Source of the DNA: Rhyzopertha dominica
Lineage: Eukaryota > Arthropoda > Insecta > Coleoptera > Bostrichidae
Length of the DNA stretch: 64,000 nt
Reading direction: 5' to 3'
Assembly (NCBI GenBank): GCA_025024175.1
Contig: QCXZ01000138.1
Span: 992,002 to 1,056,001, forward strand
Made by a program: the position numbers and the translations under genes. Positions within the stretch are counted from its first letter, which is position 1. Each line of letters opens with the position of its first letter. The notes beneath the pieces are model-generated. The model ran no database searches. It was not told the origin of the DNA and saw nothing but the letters and a program-made list of their open reading frames with translations. Positions 22,641 to 34,400 of the stretch are shown here, piece after piece.

Positions 22641-22670
22641 TCCTACTGATGAGCGAAACCGGTCAGCAGG
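22641..22670 (+). ncRNA. Hammerhead-like core with collapsed stem II
   Basis: The sequence reads CTGATGA (22646-22652), GC, GAAA (22655-22658), ACCGGT (22658-22663) and C (22664). These are all invariant core bases of a hammerhead ribozyme, with a palindromic stem III (ACC/GGT) and a GUC cleavage triplet. Stem II is reduced to a single G-C pair. CCT (22642-22644) could pair with AGG (22668-22670) as a weak stem I. No other part of a retroelement is visible next to it. Chance is possible for such a short motif. Confidence 0.3.
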
Positions 22671-23477
22671 TAAAGGAGTCTGTAAATATGTATTTATTGT
22701 TATCGTATTTTTGACATGCACATTTTTAACACACCACACTATCGTTTACGTGAGCTTTAAATGAATAGAAAAATATGTAGTATATAATAATGAATGGCAA
22801 AAGAAAAATTTTAACAGTACTTTACGAACAAGTAATTAAAAATAAAAGTAATGACAGTTTCAGAGATCGTTAGTTACAAGCTAGACCAGTCTAAAACTAC
22901 GTTAAGCAAGAGTATGGGTACAATCAAAGAATCAATTAAAACAATCGGAACACAAAGTTTTGGGTATTAAAATATTGCGTGCTAGGAATTTATTATCAAA
23001 TTTCACAGCAACAGTCTGAATAATTTAAATAAAATACACCATAAATCATATTTCCCAGGGTATTCCGGAAATACATAACTTTAGCCACATATTGTATGAT
23101 TCAATATAAAAATCTTTGGATAGAGGTAGGTATTTTTGAAAATTTTTCGACGTTTTAAATTATGATTTAGATGCAACTCTTCATAGTATCTATAAAAAAA
23201 TTGTAGTGTATCTGTAGTAAAAGTAAAAATTTTGTTTGGACTTGAAATAAAAAAGAAACGCACTAACTGTCAAATCTACTTCCTTTTTCACTTCTATCTC
23301 TTCTTTTTACAAGTTATACTTTGTAGACGATTTAAGTTAACCTACAAGGAAAGTAGTTTTCAACCAAAGACAAGTTGTAAGTTTCAGATATATTTTGATA
23401 CCAATCAATTTTCAAAATCGTTCTTTTTACACCATTTTTGGGAGAAATAAATAAGTAATAAATATAATTTTCATATA

Positions 23478-24490
23478 TAGGGTGCCCCGTAAAAAATGCT
23501 AACTTTACGTTATTTGTTTTCCAATTAATTGAAAAAAAAACAAAAATGCGAAAAATATCAATAACTATCAGTCTGTCTCCATTAATCTTATTTATTGCCA
23601 CAAAAATGGATAACAATAAGTTAACAGACATGGATCATTTAAGAATCTTAACACACACCAACGTAAATTCTCTGAAAATTATCGAATTAGATGATCTTGC
23701 AGTACAAGACAGTTCATGAACATCCACATCCACGAAATTTTAAGAAAACACATACTTAAAGCGTATATAGCTCAAAAAGGTCAACCAGAAGAACAAAATG
23801 ATCCCTACCGAGAGAAACTGTTTTGTTTTTTTTCTATTTAACTGCTTTAGAAGATCGGGATTTTAGCAACAATGGTATTGTTAATAGAAACATACTTCGG
23901 CAATGAAGCCAAGAAAATCCATCCGAGATCTGTCATTGAAAATAATTTTCAAAGACGTTTCAGCGTAAATATTTGTTGCGGCATCTTTCATAGATGGTTG
24001 CCCAAATCAAGAAAAATATCACATTCTATTAAACGAAAATCTCAAACACTTTTTATAGATGAAAAACCTTTGGCATATTTAAATAGTTTTTTTAATCAAC
24101 AAGACGCCCCTTAATTTTTGGTTATCTAAAGATCTAGTGTATTTAAAACCTGCAGAAAATGTTGATATCTTAAGCCAAGAAATTATTATTAAAATTTGGT
24201 AAGAAATACCTGCCATTCATCTTTTAAATGCGACCCGTGCCTGTGGAGTAACTAGGAGATGTGCGGTATATGCAGCATATAGCAATTATTGTAAAGATTT
24301 TTTTTATTTCCTTACAATACTTACATTACAAATATTGAAAGTTGAAGTTTTCTAAGCGTTTTCATTTTTCAATATTCGTTTATCATAAATGGACATCGTT
24401 GAATTCAGAAAAAAATCCAATAAAAATTATATACGTTGGGTATCGCTCTACATTTTTTATGGTTGTTGGCGTTTTTTACGGAACACCCTG
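23478..24490 (+). mobile_element. Internally deleted Tc1/mariner-superfamily transposon with intact ends
   Basis: The left end reads TAGGGTGCCCCGTAAAAAAT and the right end, reversed, reads CAGGGTGTTCCGTAAAAAAC, continuing with GC-AAC on both, so there are inverted repeats of about 26 bp. Both ends are flanked by TA (23476-23477 and 24491-24492), the target duplication of this superfamily. The 1013-bp interior holds the start of a transposase (23872-24114) and, near 24130-24290, a decayed C-terminal stretch (NATRACGVTRRCAVY), while the catalytic core is gone. It is therefore a non-autonomous copy that could have been mobilised in trans. Confidence 0.85.
23872..24114 (+). pseudogene. Transposase N-terminus within the deleted transposon
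   Basis: The frame starts MVLLIETYFGNEAKKIHPRS and continues VIENNFQRRF, resembling the N-terminal helix-turn-helix region of beetle IS630/Tc1-related transposases (MxxLxESYFxNxxxxHPRSVIExNFxxRF). The rest (KSRKISHSIKRK ...) diverges and stops at 24112-24114. The catalytic DDE domain is missing because of the internal deletion. The ATG at 23872 is a plausible original start. Confidence 0.65.
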
Positions 24491-24619
24491 TATAATATTC
24501 AGGTAATGTGCTTAATGTGGTTATTGATCTTGAACTTTGCTAGGATTACTTCACACCTCAATGCAATTAAACGTTCTTTTTTTTTAAATTGGCCAAAATC
24601 ATCCACCATTATTAAAAGA

Positions 24620-24995
24620 TTCCCGTTTTGTGCAGAACTCGGGTGCTGCTCCCAACAATGTCGCGAAGCCAAATAATCCCAGCCTCATTATTCCGCACCG
24701 GCCAAGCACATCAAATCGCTAACCATCGCAACTGTGACGGAAAATTGGGTTTAAACAAAGTTTTTAGTCTCGGTCGCGTTATTAGAGGAAAAACCGGCGT
24801 AACAATGCGGTGGCTTTTTCCTATGTAAACACCGTCTTCGGGCAAAAAGTCGTATTGATTCAAGGGGAACGCATAGAGGCGACCGCAGACAAAAAAACTG
24901 GCGTAATCTCCGATGCTTCCTCGATCACGAACAATCGTGGGTTCGTGTGCTCTCCTCAACACGATCGCGGGGGCACGTGCATACGCTTGTGAGGA
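24620..24995. other. GC-balanced unique patch with CpGs
   Basis: Composition rises sharply just to the right of the deleted transposon. Open frames exist on both strands (24628-24828 +, 24711-24962 -, 24810-24992 +), but none has a recognisable domain. Candidate conserved regulatory DNA or an unrecognised exon. Confidence 0.3.
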
Positions 24996-25301
24996 GATTA
25001 CTGCTGTTATATCAAATTGAAATTATTGTTTGGAATGGGATACGCATGCTTCACAGATGAATGTTGCTGGTGGTACGGTCTATTAATCAAACTGTTTGGC
25101 TAATAGATGGTACAGAACAGCTCCGCAAACCCTTCAAATCATTATTACTGCCGATTTAATTTATAGCTCATAACGTTAGTATCGCGTCAACTCAATCAAC
25201 TGGAAAACCAAGCATGGACATGGATGAAAAAATCAAAGTGAGGTTAAGGTTGTACCTATTTTGGAATAATAGGGTCCTTAATAAAGAATATGCAAATAGA
25301 T

Positions 25302-25520
25302 AATACAGGGTTTCCATAAATAATTCATGCATCCAAGGCATTAATGGAAATTATCGATTAATTCAGTTTGCCGCCTCTCAGGAAAGTGAACACAACTATT
25401 TCTTTGACGTATACTTGTCATCTGTAGATTCTCGAATTATTTCATATACTTTAATATAAAAAAACGCGTGAAAGTATGTATTTTTAACATACTCTGTAAT
25501 ACATTAAAATGCATATATAT
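25302..25520 (-). repeat. Dispersed repeat family, copy E (inverted relative to B)
   Basis: ACAGGGTTTCCATAAATAAT opens the copy. It continues with ATTAATGGAAATTATCGATT, TTTGCCGCCTCTCAGGAAAG, ATCTGTAGATTCTCGAATTA and GCGTGAAAGTATGTATTTTT, then an end near AATACATTAAA. This is the reverse complement of the right module of copy B. The ACAGGG edge here and the CAGGGTTTGTATAAATGATT in B suggest the element has defined termini. Confidence 0.8.
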
Positions 25521-25539
25521 GCCTAGTGCCAAGTTGATG

Positions 25540-26032
25540 TATATCAACTTGTCAGGCCCAGGTCACTTCCTTTAGGAAGTAGTTTCCATAATGTTTAAGC
25601 AAAATATCAAAGAACTTTTAGGCACTGAAGCGACTGTAGCCTTCTACTATGGCTAATAAGGTTACTTGGGAGTTCGACGTTTGGATATCTTGGAACTATG
25701 TATCTTCTGCAAGCCATTTTATTTTCCGAACTATATTGCTAGCAAGTGCTAGTGGATAGTACAGCTATTTAACATCACTCTTAGACAGCCCATATTGTCA
25801 TGCAATGCTGAGCCAATTACTTTTCTAGCTTCATTGGAAATATTGATTTTCTACCTACCGCATCATATACACTACAAACATCGTTTTCTTTAACTTGATT
25901 AACGCAAATGCAGACAGTAGCTCTAGGAATTTGGCATATTTCCTGTGCTTCTAGATATCTCATTTCCCCTTTATAGTTACTGTCATTAAAGCTGATTTTA
26001 AGTGTAGTCTGTTCCACAGCTATAGTTTTCAT
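25540..26032 (-). pseudogene. Pogo/Tigger-like transposase N-terminal fragment, decayed
   Basis: The minus-strand frame 26032-25817 includes EAQEICQIPRATVCICVNQV, KENDVCSVYDAVGRKSIFP and LEK, resembling the psq-type helix-turn-helix (AxxxxxIPRxTLxxxV..GRKSIFPxxLE) of pogo-class transposases. Downstream after stops comes LAQHCMTIW and, shifted, ENKMACRRY, at the position of the LAGKDWxxxF motif of the CENP-B-like DNA-binding domain. The DDE catalytic domain is not seen. Confidence 0.55.
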
Positions 26033-26889
26033 AGAGTAGAAGACACGTCTGCAAATTGTTCATTTTACTTCGAAACGTTACTACTTGTTTTGTAATATAT
26101 TATAACATGTGTAACGACAAAGCCACATAAACTAAATTTTCTGCGATTTAGGTGTTATACAAAATACAGATTTCAAAGATTAGCATTTTCCTTTGTTTTA
26201 AGTGCCACTAATTTTAATTTAATCTTAACTGCAATATTATAATAGCTCCTATTGTTGCCTTTATTACTAGCCCAGCAAGTTTATAAAGAGGTCATTAGGT
26301 ATTTTAATTGAGATTTAGAACGTTTTGTACAGATGGACAGAAGATTGTAGAATACTCTAAAAGCAAATCACCAAGCATTAGAAGCAGGATATACAGGACT
26401 GATACGCTTGACAGTGGAAGTAGATAGAGATAGCAGTGAGTTAAATTAAAAAGAAGTAAAACTGTAACATAAACCTCTAAGTGAATTAGCAGGTTCCCAG
26501 GGAAACCTGAATTGCACATAAAAAATGGGTTAACAAAAGAAAAGAATGCGGAGAGAATAAACAAGTATGAAAACCTTTTTTGGGGAAACAGCCAAGCCCA
26601 TTTTCTTGTATCGTCGCGATGTATTTAATTTCATTTTAAGTATACAAGATACATTCCTTATAGAAAACAAAATAACATTACACTTAAAACTTAAAATTTT
26701 AATGGTGGGCTGAGGGGCTCAAAGTTTCGGGGAACAAATTTATGTTGACCGTCGTTACGCCAAGACAACGAGCGTCCTACGAGCCTGATCCGTTGGGCCG
26801 TTTTCAAGCTATGAGTATGACAGATGTCAGGGGACAAAGTGCAGAGAATAGCGCAATTTCTTCATAAATGAAGTGGAAAATGCGCTAAA
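26033..26889. other. Intergenic; GC-richer core at 26700-26850
   Basis: The minus-strand frame at 26304-26564 is hydrophobic and AT-driven and has no recognised domain. The segment 26700-26850 is compositionally distinct but has no match that I can name. Confidence 0.3.
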
Positions 26890-27080
26890 AAAGCAAACTG
26901 CAACAATTTATCTAATTCTCGAGAAAAACGATAAAGACAAAACAAAATATGAGAACTACAGAGCAATAGCGCTTTTAGAACCTATTAACTGGAACAATTA
27001 TTAGAAATTAGCTTACGGCCTATATTGCAAAAAAATTAAAAAATATCATGCTTGCCAGTAAATATCAGCAACTGATCAGA
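26890..27080 (+). pseudogene. LINE (RTE-like) reverse transcriptase fragment
   Basis: The frame reads TIYLILEKNDKDKTKYENYR then AIALLEPINW, matching the IxxIxKKGDxxxCENYRPIxLL motif at the start of the RT domain in RTE/R1-like LINEs. A shifted frame continues with RKKIKKY-like residues. Nothing of the catalytic YADD region is readable after about 27080. Confidence 0.65.
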
Positions 27081-28560
27081 TTATATTTATTTATATGCAA
27101 ATGGCTACAATTAGTGTTTTTAAATAAATGACAAATAACGCAGTTTTGACCTGAACTGCAAATTGAGATTTTCTTTTACAATTTTGCACCGTTAGAAGCT
27201 ACTTTGAAACACTACTTGCATTAATTTCAAGATTTTTTTATTCATTATCAGTGTTCTATACACGCCATATGAGTATTACAAGTTGTATCAATGCGAAATG
27301 ATTCAATGCTTACCTTACTTATAATAAACTACTGATAAACTGAAAGCTTTATTTCATTAATGTGTGACGACCCTGTAAATTGATATGGACGAGGTTCGTG
27401 TACATTCTGCTTTGTGTGAATGAAACTTGCCATACTAACTTCAATAGTCTAATTTTCGAATTCGTAACCTTGTCCTTTCTAATAACACTCATTCACAGAG
27501 TACTGTAAGCGTACATTAACATTTCAGTTCAGTTGACAACTTAATCTCATGGTTTGTTAACATTTTATTAATCTGTCTATTCCGCCTTGTTGTATGTAAA
27601 CTTGTACTTTATCTGTGATATGCATGATAATACCCAAAAATCTATCACTAATCTGCACAAGGTTGAAGAGATTTATTCACTTTGTAATTTGCCAAATATA
27701 TGAGTACTTCCTTCAATAATATACGTTGTTACAATAGTATTTCTGACTGGTAATTTATCATGATATAACCTTAACTTCCATAGGTTACATAAAATTTCAG
27801 TTTGACTAATCACTTTCTATACACGTTTTGGACATTGCCATGAAATTGCATTATCGATGCAAAACACTTGCTATGGAATGCCCTTGAGACATAAAAAATG
27901 TGTCGTAGTTGACGTAACAAAGTAATAGTAACCGCTAGTAATGAATCATATGCAGAACGGGTGCGTTTATGAATAAGATTTATGGTTGTAAAATTGCTCA
28001 CTGAATTGCCATAATATGACAGATAATGTGCACGATTTACGTTTGTTTTACATTCAAATAAACTAATTGTTGTTATTTTATATTGGGCTGTAAACGTATG
28101 CCGTTTATGCAAGAATTTACTAGTAATTTTGAGGGACAATGAATAGTTAGATTGAGAAAAAAGACGCGAATTTATTGAGTAAAGAGAGAAATTTATTAAA
28201 TTGAGTAATAAACAAGTTTCGTTTAAAAATTATTAAGGCTTTGTATTCGGGTAACAACTTATCAGTATTTCCTTGTACTTTGTAAGTTGTGCAATAGGTA
28301 GGTACTATTTAACCATATCGTTTAAGCAGGGAACTGATAAAGATTGATAAAACTAAGCAAAAATGTAACGATTTTGACGAAAAACGATGACAATAAACAG
28401 ACATAGGAGCATTAAGGTATGTAAGAAGAAAACATATGAAAAAGAGACATCAAGAAGTATCTATATAAACTAATAAGGGGATAGGAAACTTGTGTCAAGA
28501 GACAAAAGAAACAAGACATTTTCAGTCAGCTAGAACCTTTTTAGAAGTACAGAACGAACA
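27081..28560. other. Intergenic, AT-rich, nothing recognised
   Basis: No open frame with recognisable domains. The frame at 27810-28139 (-) has mixed composition but no family match, and I treat it as unsupported. Confidence 0.35.
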
Positions 28561-28599
28561 CTGATAAGAAAAAAAAAGAGAGGCGTACAGAAGTTTAAA

Positions 28600-29310
28600 G
28601 CAGTAGCTTGCGACGAGAAGATGGCACTTGCAGAAATAGTGATGATCAAAAACACCTAATACGNCAGTACAGTAATAAAACCCCAACCAATTTTGAAAAT
28701 ATTAATAAAGCCATAAACAACAACAAAAACCCTGGACTAAATCAAATAATAGCGCAAATTAAGCATGCAGGAGTAGATATGCATCAAATGCGAAAATTAA
28801 GAGTTAGAGGATGTGAGGCATATTATTTAACATAATTGTGAAAAATGTAATAAAGGACATTGGGATAAAATGGGAGGATGCAATATTTATGAAAAACCAT
28901 GTCTTCTTTCTTCTTTAAAAGGTTGGAATTAGTATGTATTAAAAAGGTAAATTGAAAGTATGAGCAAAAAATAAAATGAATGAAGGTGGAAGTGATCATG
29001 GCGATAAAAAAAGATAAAAGCTACGGAGGAATATTTGGGGTAAATCAAACAAACGGGGTATGGGGAAGAATGGTATTTCTGCGGAGGAGATAAAGTAATG
29101 TAAGATCAGGAAGGTTGGGATGCTTAGAGAACGTGGTAACAGCACAATGTTCAAGAATAGTGAAGCGTATGCTGGAAATAGAAATGGAGGATACAAGAAG
29201 CAAGAGTGGGAAGTGAAAGGAACTCACAAGCGACAGAAAAGGATGGTGAACCATTCTATAATTAGCACTCGACACAAATGGCCTGTAAAAAGCACAGACA
29301 CACACAACTA
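28600..29310 (+). pseudogene. RTE-like LINE remnant, RT start plus C-terminal tail
   Basis: Near 28680-28770 the frame reads TPTNFENINKAINNNKNPGL then IIAQIKHAGVDMHQ, equivalent to the AIxxLKNNKAPGxDxIxAELIKxGG motif upstream of RT in RTE-type LINEs. Near 29110-29230 a second piece reads CSRIVKRMLEIEMEDTRSK, equivalent to the ERxPKRxLxxxMEGxRxRGRP tail found at the end of such ORFs. The RT palm between them is lost. Polarity and order are consistent with one element. Confidence 0.6.
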
Positions 29311-29329
29311 GCTGAACGATTTGTGTTTA

Positions 29330-29700
29330 ACAACATACACATTTTTTCTAATCCTCTGATCGCCGATCAGTTCAACAACGTCCCTTAGACTGTGCAGCTT
29401 GTAAACCTCAAGATGAAGGTACCAACTGACCAAGTGCGCTTGTTTAATTAATGCGGGTAATTCGACGAAACAATCTGTATAATCAGAAATTCACAGACGG
29501 TTGAATTTTTGAGCTCAAATCGCTTACATGGTTGGGTACCCGCGATGAGCCGTTTATACACTTTTGTCATGCTTAGCTAACCGTGCCGCGTGGGGTGTTT
29601 TGCATGATGTGTTACTCCTAAATTTTATTAATTACGTCGGTACGTGATTGCAATGCCGAGCGGTGCTTAGGTTTTCGCACTTTCGTGTGTTTTTGCCGCA
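29330..29700. other. GC-balanced unique patch
   Basis: A CpG-containing, non-repetitive stretch with homeodomain-like TTAATTAAT near 29442. No open frame of note. Candidate regulatory DNA. Confidence 0.3.
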
Positions 29701-29756
29701 GTGTCCTTTCGAGAAAACGCGTTAGAAAGTTACTTAGGTATAAGGATGTAATAATA

Positions 29757-29777
29757 TTTGTTGTTGTTGTTGTTGTA
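29757..29777. repeat. (TTG)n microsatellite
   Basis: Six consecutive TTG units within TTTGTTGTTGTTGTTGTTGT. Confidence 0.9.
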
Positions 29778-30214
29778 ATGCACAATAACAGTATAGATCA
29801 TTGTCATCACAAAATACTCGAAGATACACACATTCTAATAAACATGGTCCCGAAAAAGCACAGTTTTAGAGATACATGTCAAAGTTGAACTAGAGAGGAT
29901 TCTCTGTCTTCCATTCAAACGCATGCTATATACAAATTATTTGGTAGCTGCCATTTATCGGTAATAGACGTAAGTCAAAGTTATTAATTTGCAAGTTGGT
30001 GCAGTAATTGCCGAGTGGTGCTGTATGGACNTTTTCTCCCCCTCTCTCTCTCCAGGATGCCACCCAGCATAAGGAAGCGAGAGTAAAACAGAAAAGCTGA
30101 AAGTCAACTCTTCGAGATTGAATAATACAACTACTAAATTGAATTTGCGGTTGTTTATTAGAAAATGGAATATTTATAATAAAAAAGATAGACGTTTTCC
30201 TTATGTTTCACATT

Positions 30215-31130
30215 TTAAAAATATTGCGGTTGATAACGCACTAATATTCTACAGTTATTGATAATTGCGGAAGGCTGGTCAAAGAAGTTATCAATTTCGG
30301 AAGAAATGTTGTAAGATCTACACATATTATTTAAATGCGAATGAAAATATAGATTTGTTTTGCAGCTGCTCAAAGAAAATGTAATCGAAATGCGGAAGAA
30401 GATTTGACTAAAAATATTGCTACAATTAACATATCCATGAATTAATCTGAACAAAAAGTAGTTACCAGCGACTATTCTTCTATTTTCAAGTGAAGCTAAT
30501 TTGCAAAATCTTCCCTGTACTCGTTTTAACGCCATTACATGCACCTTATAGTAAGGACTCCATATATAAACGAACAATATTTTAGCTTGCTTCTTATAAA
30601 GGCATAGCATAACTTTTTTAAAACATAAAATCTTTGAAACTTGAAGTGTGTCTAACAATGAATCCCATCATTTTATAAGCATGGCGTAATTGTACCGAAT
30701 ATGAGAAACAAAAGTCACACTGTGAATCTATAANAACNCCCAAGTCCATAACTTCCTTATCCCTATAAATAATACGAGGGTACTGAAAGACAATAGGATA
30801 TAATTTCTATATTAAAGTAATCGCTTTACACTTGCTTATGTTAATTTTCAGTTTATTATTATTGCACCAGATGTTAAACTTATTTAAGTCTTTTTGTAAT
30901 CAGAGACAGTCATCTGTGTCGTTAATATAACTTAAAAACAATAATGGCCCGAGGTTGGAACCCTGTGTTACCCCACTCGGCGAAGAATATATTCCGGACC
31001 TTCAGACCGTTTGAATTGTATTGAAGTAGCAATGATAAGGGGATAACTGAAAGTATCTGATGATCAGTTCTTAGCGCCACTTCGATAATGTATTTTTTTA
31101 TCTCCGTAAGTTCAAGCATGACCTAATAAT
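30215..31130 (-). pseudogene. LINE reverse transcriptase, antisense, three frame segments
   Basis: Minus-strand reading gives VYSSPSGVTQGSNLGPLLFL then SYINDTDDCL (near 30990-30920; RT palm motif GVxQGSNLGPLLF), then LQKDLNKFNIWCNNNKLKIN and ISKCKAITLI (30900-30800). Next come RDKEVMDLGVLIDS and MMGFIVRHTSSFKDF. Finally the frame 30658-30215 has WSPYYKVHVMALKRVQGRFC and LASLENRRIVAGNYFLFRLI. Stops and two N bases (30734-30737) lie between. The catalytic YADD is replaced by INDTDD in the same position. The endonuclease domain is absent. Confidence 0.85.
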
Positions 31131-31134
31131 CAAT

Positions 31135-34100
31135 TCGTTCAGCTGTTTCAAGAGCTGTTTTTCATTATAGTTTAATCGGTGTTTTAATAAGTATGTAAAT
31201 GTCATTATTTTTATCGCTCCTCTTTCCTCTAAACGAAATAGCGTAAAACACTTGCTATTGTAACGGACATCCGGCAACGCATTTAAATATCCATGATCGG
31301 AAAGCAGAAAGTGTCACCGGGCCCACCCTTAAGCACGTCGCTGGCCATTCCATAAAAGAAGACGGTGCGGCCGGTGAGAGGAGATGCTGAGGCTGGAGGC
31401 ATAGCGAATACATTTTTTGTTGTGTATAATAGAGAAAGGCCGGTATCCAACGGTCAGCTACCGCTACGTGATACAGATTTTGAGCGCATGAGCTAGGCAA
31501 TTAATCTACATTCTTACACCTGTAATTTACACCTTCTGAGGTCACGCCGATGGCTTGCCTAGCGAACTGGTCTTCCTGTTGCCACCATAAACAATGGGTT
31601 AGTGCCATATTATTAAGTTGCCAATGTGTAGCGCGCAGCTCCAGCGTTAAATGACATTTTTTGGCGCCGATGAGGAACTTTCAACAGCAGCACACCTTGT
31701 TTTCAATTTCTTTGGAATTCTGCTATCTATTTGAAAAAAATTACGCTTGTATATGCACCGATTTCAGTCCGGTCGGATTTGTCACGTCAAAATTATTGTC
31801 ATTTTATTCCAAAAATGAATGTATTATATATATTTTTTTACATTGTTATAAATGAACAACATTTATTTAGGTATGAGTCAAGAATCAATACTAAAAATAT
31901 AAGATATCAATGTAAACAATATAACACATGAAATATAAAAAATTAGTTTTGGTTTTGAAAAAAAGATCATAGATAGCAGTTGGTGTTAATTGTATCTTCC
32001 CACAGAACTACAAAACAAGAGAAGAGAAGGCCCTTTCGCTATTTACACTTGCGGATTTCATTGTCAACAAAAACAGAAGATACGTATTTTCCTAGAAATC
32101 TTTCAGTTCCATATGCTGTCATTTGCTTTCTTAATATATATTGGAAAATTTTCTTCTTCTTGGTATTTGAGTTATATAATTTCATTATTGATGGATTTGC
32201 ATCTGTAATTCTTCCTCAAATGTCATTTAATTTTTAATGATGATAAGCACGTGTTCGTCAAAGCTATATATTGAATGACTCTTTCTAAGACACATTGAAT
32301 TTCATTGCCGGAGTCATACGATTCGGCAAACCCATTTGATTCTGTTTCACATATTTTTTTATTTCATTGGATCCGGTAGACATTCAATGATCTCCGATCC
32401 GCCGGATTACAGCATCCAGTTTTCCGGATCGGAATCCCTAGTTGCGATTTTGTTTTTCCGCCCCCAACCCGTTACTCGTTTTCGAATTAGGAGAAGATTC
32501 CACACCGCAATGTTAATGTTTTTGTGAAATTTCTACAGCTTTTATAGTTCAAAATCTATTCAGGCAAACCAATATATAGGTAAAGGTATACATGCACATA
32601 TATGTTACTAGCTTTCAGAGGTTTTGGATATTCTTTTACCCAAACTTTTACTTTACCGCTAGGAGTCGTCTTTGATATCACTTAATAAATAAATCTGTTC
32701 AGTTACCTAAAAGCTTGTTTTAAATATTTTTAAATGACAGTTATTCTAACGGTAGTGCAAACTTAAATAACTTTAAACTTGCTGTCTTTTAAACTGATAC
32801 TAAGATATATCGTAAACTGAATCATATTTTTTTTAAATAGCAGTTCGAAAAGAATAGCACATAACCGAAGAACTACTTATTTGTTCAGTTTTACTTGCAC
32901 TACTTAATGATTAATGTGTAAGTGAGAGTCAAACGTTGAAACGAGTGATTACTTATAATTTGTTGTCTCCAGGAACTAAGGTGGTAAGAAGACCCTTTTT
33001 TTATTTTAATAATAATTTTTCATGCACGACTGTATCCAGCATTATGTTCTGCAGTATATCATGCAAACATCTGCAATCGCAAGTGTTTTTAAGTTGTGTT
33101 TGTTTTTTTAATATTAAAGTGACTTTGGGGTAATTGCGTGTACCATTTTGGGGTAATGGTGTGTACACCTTGAATGACACAACCACCATCGTAATATCAT
33201 TAATCAGTAATGGAGTGTTTAAAAACCTGATATGCTGTGGCTGTTTGCTTTAACAATAGACATATACGGATTTATAATTCAGACAACTGCAAAATTCCGT
33301 TTGAAAGCTCACCAGCTGACATACTTCGCTCTTTTCTCTCCCAAAGACATGTTGCTATAGAAATTTCCTATTGTATTATTAATAACTATTTGAAGCAAAC
33401 GGTACAGCAAACAATGGTATTGAGTCCAATCCGATTTCTTGACCATCTATAGGACCTCGGGCACCGTGTATATCTCGGATATAGCGGTTTTTGCCGGCCT
33501 TTATAATAATCTCGACCTGGGTGTGGTGGAGTTGGCTGGAAGGCGTACGAGCTCACCGTGAGCTACCGGGCTGGTCAAACAGGGCCGTCTCTGGGCTTAC
33601 CCTTGAATAAATTAAACGAGAATTCTGTACGGGATATTTTGCGTCGAAGTGACGAATTAATTATTAAATAAGAAACCAGGGAGATATAGTGTCGTCACGA
33701 TGTTTTTAAAACTCTCAGTGTTATGGCAAGATGTATTAAATTACATTTTTTTTTGTGTATGCAAAGATTTAATAATATTTATGGACATAAACCATTTTAT
33801 GTTAATGAAATGAAAATTAAATAAACCCCATGCGATGTTGTTATATTGCTAAATTGAGCAGAAGGTACTGGAAACAAAGGTATGTTGAACAGCCCTTGCT
33901 ACATTTTTTACAATTTTTCAGTACTGACCTCAAGTTCAGTTAAAGCAAAATAAAATTGAATTAATTTGGTGCAAATTTGTGATATAGCTTTTCTTGTTTT
34001 CCCTAATTGCCTTGAATATATTGTAACTAAAAAGTTTGTTTTGAGGATGCCGGTCGCTCGTCATGTAGAAAAAGACACACTGTGCATGACAACTCAAGTG

Positions 34101-34284
34101 CTCTTTATAATAAATAATTGATTAGCACACAATATTGCAAGTTATAGAGGTACTACGAACCATCTATATAAATTAAGATGAAATGCTAATTTTAACTACC
34201 ACTTAGTTTGTGAATTTTACCATTGTGGCAGGCTAAAAACATCTTTCAGTCCATCATAGTACAATTATTTAACAGCCTTACTTA
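31135..34284. other. Long stretch without a supported gene
   Basis: Mostly AT-rich. The segment 31255-31500 is GC-balanced, with a minus-strand frame of 81 codons lacking a recognised domain. The segment 33460-33610 is strikingly GC-rich for the window and ends abruptly on both sides. I see no tRNA, snRNA or transposase motif in either. Confidence 0.35.
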
Positions 34285-34400
34285 GTATCTGTCAAAGCAA
34301 AGTTGTGCTCACTTTCCTGAAAGGCGGCAAAGTGATTTAATCGATAATGTCCATAAGAGCCTTGGATAATGAATCATTTATGGAAACATTGTACAAGAAG
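34285..34400 (+). repeat. Dispersed repeat family, copy F (fragment)
   Basis: TGTCAAAGCAAAGTTGTGCT, CACTTTCCTGAAAGGCGGCA, ATCGATAATGTCCATAAGAG and CCTTGGATAATGAATCATTT align with the right module and end of copies B and E, in the B orientation. Confidence 0.8.

Noticed and set aside
27810..28139. 109-codon minus-strand frame
   Set aside because: No recognisable motif and no supporting splice or promoter signal.
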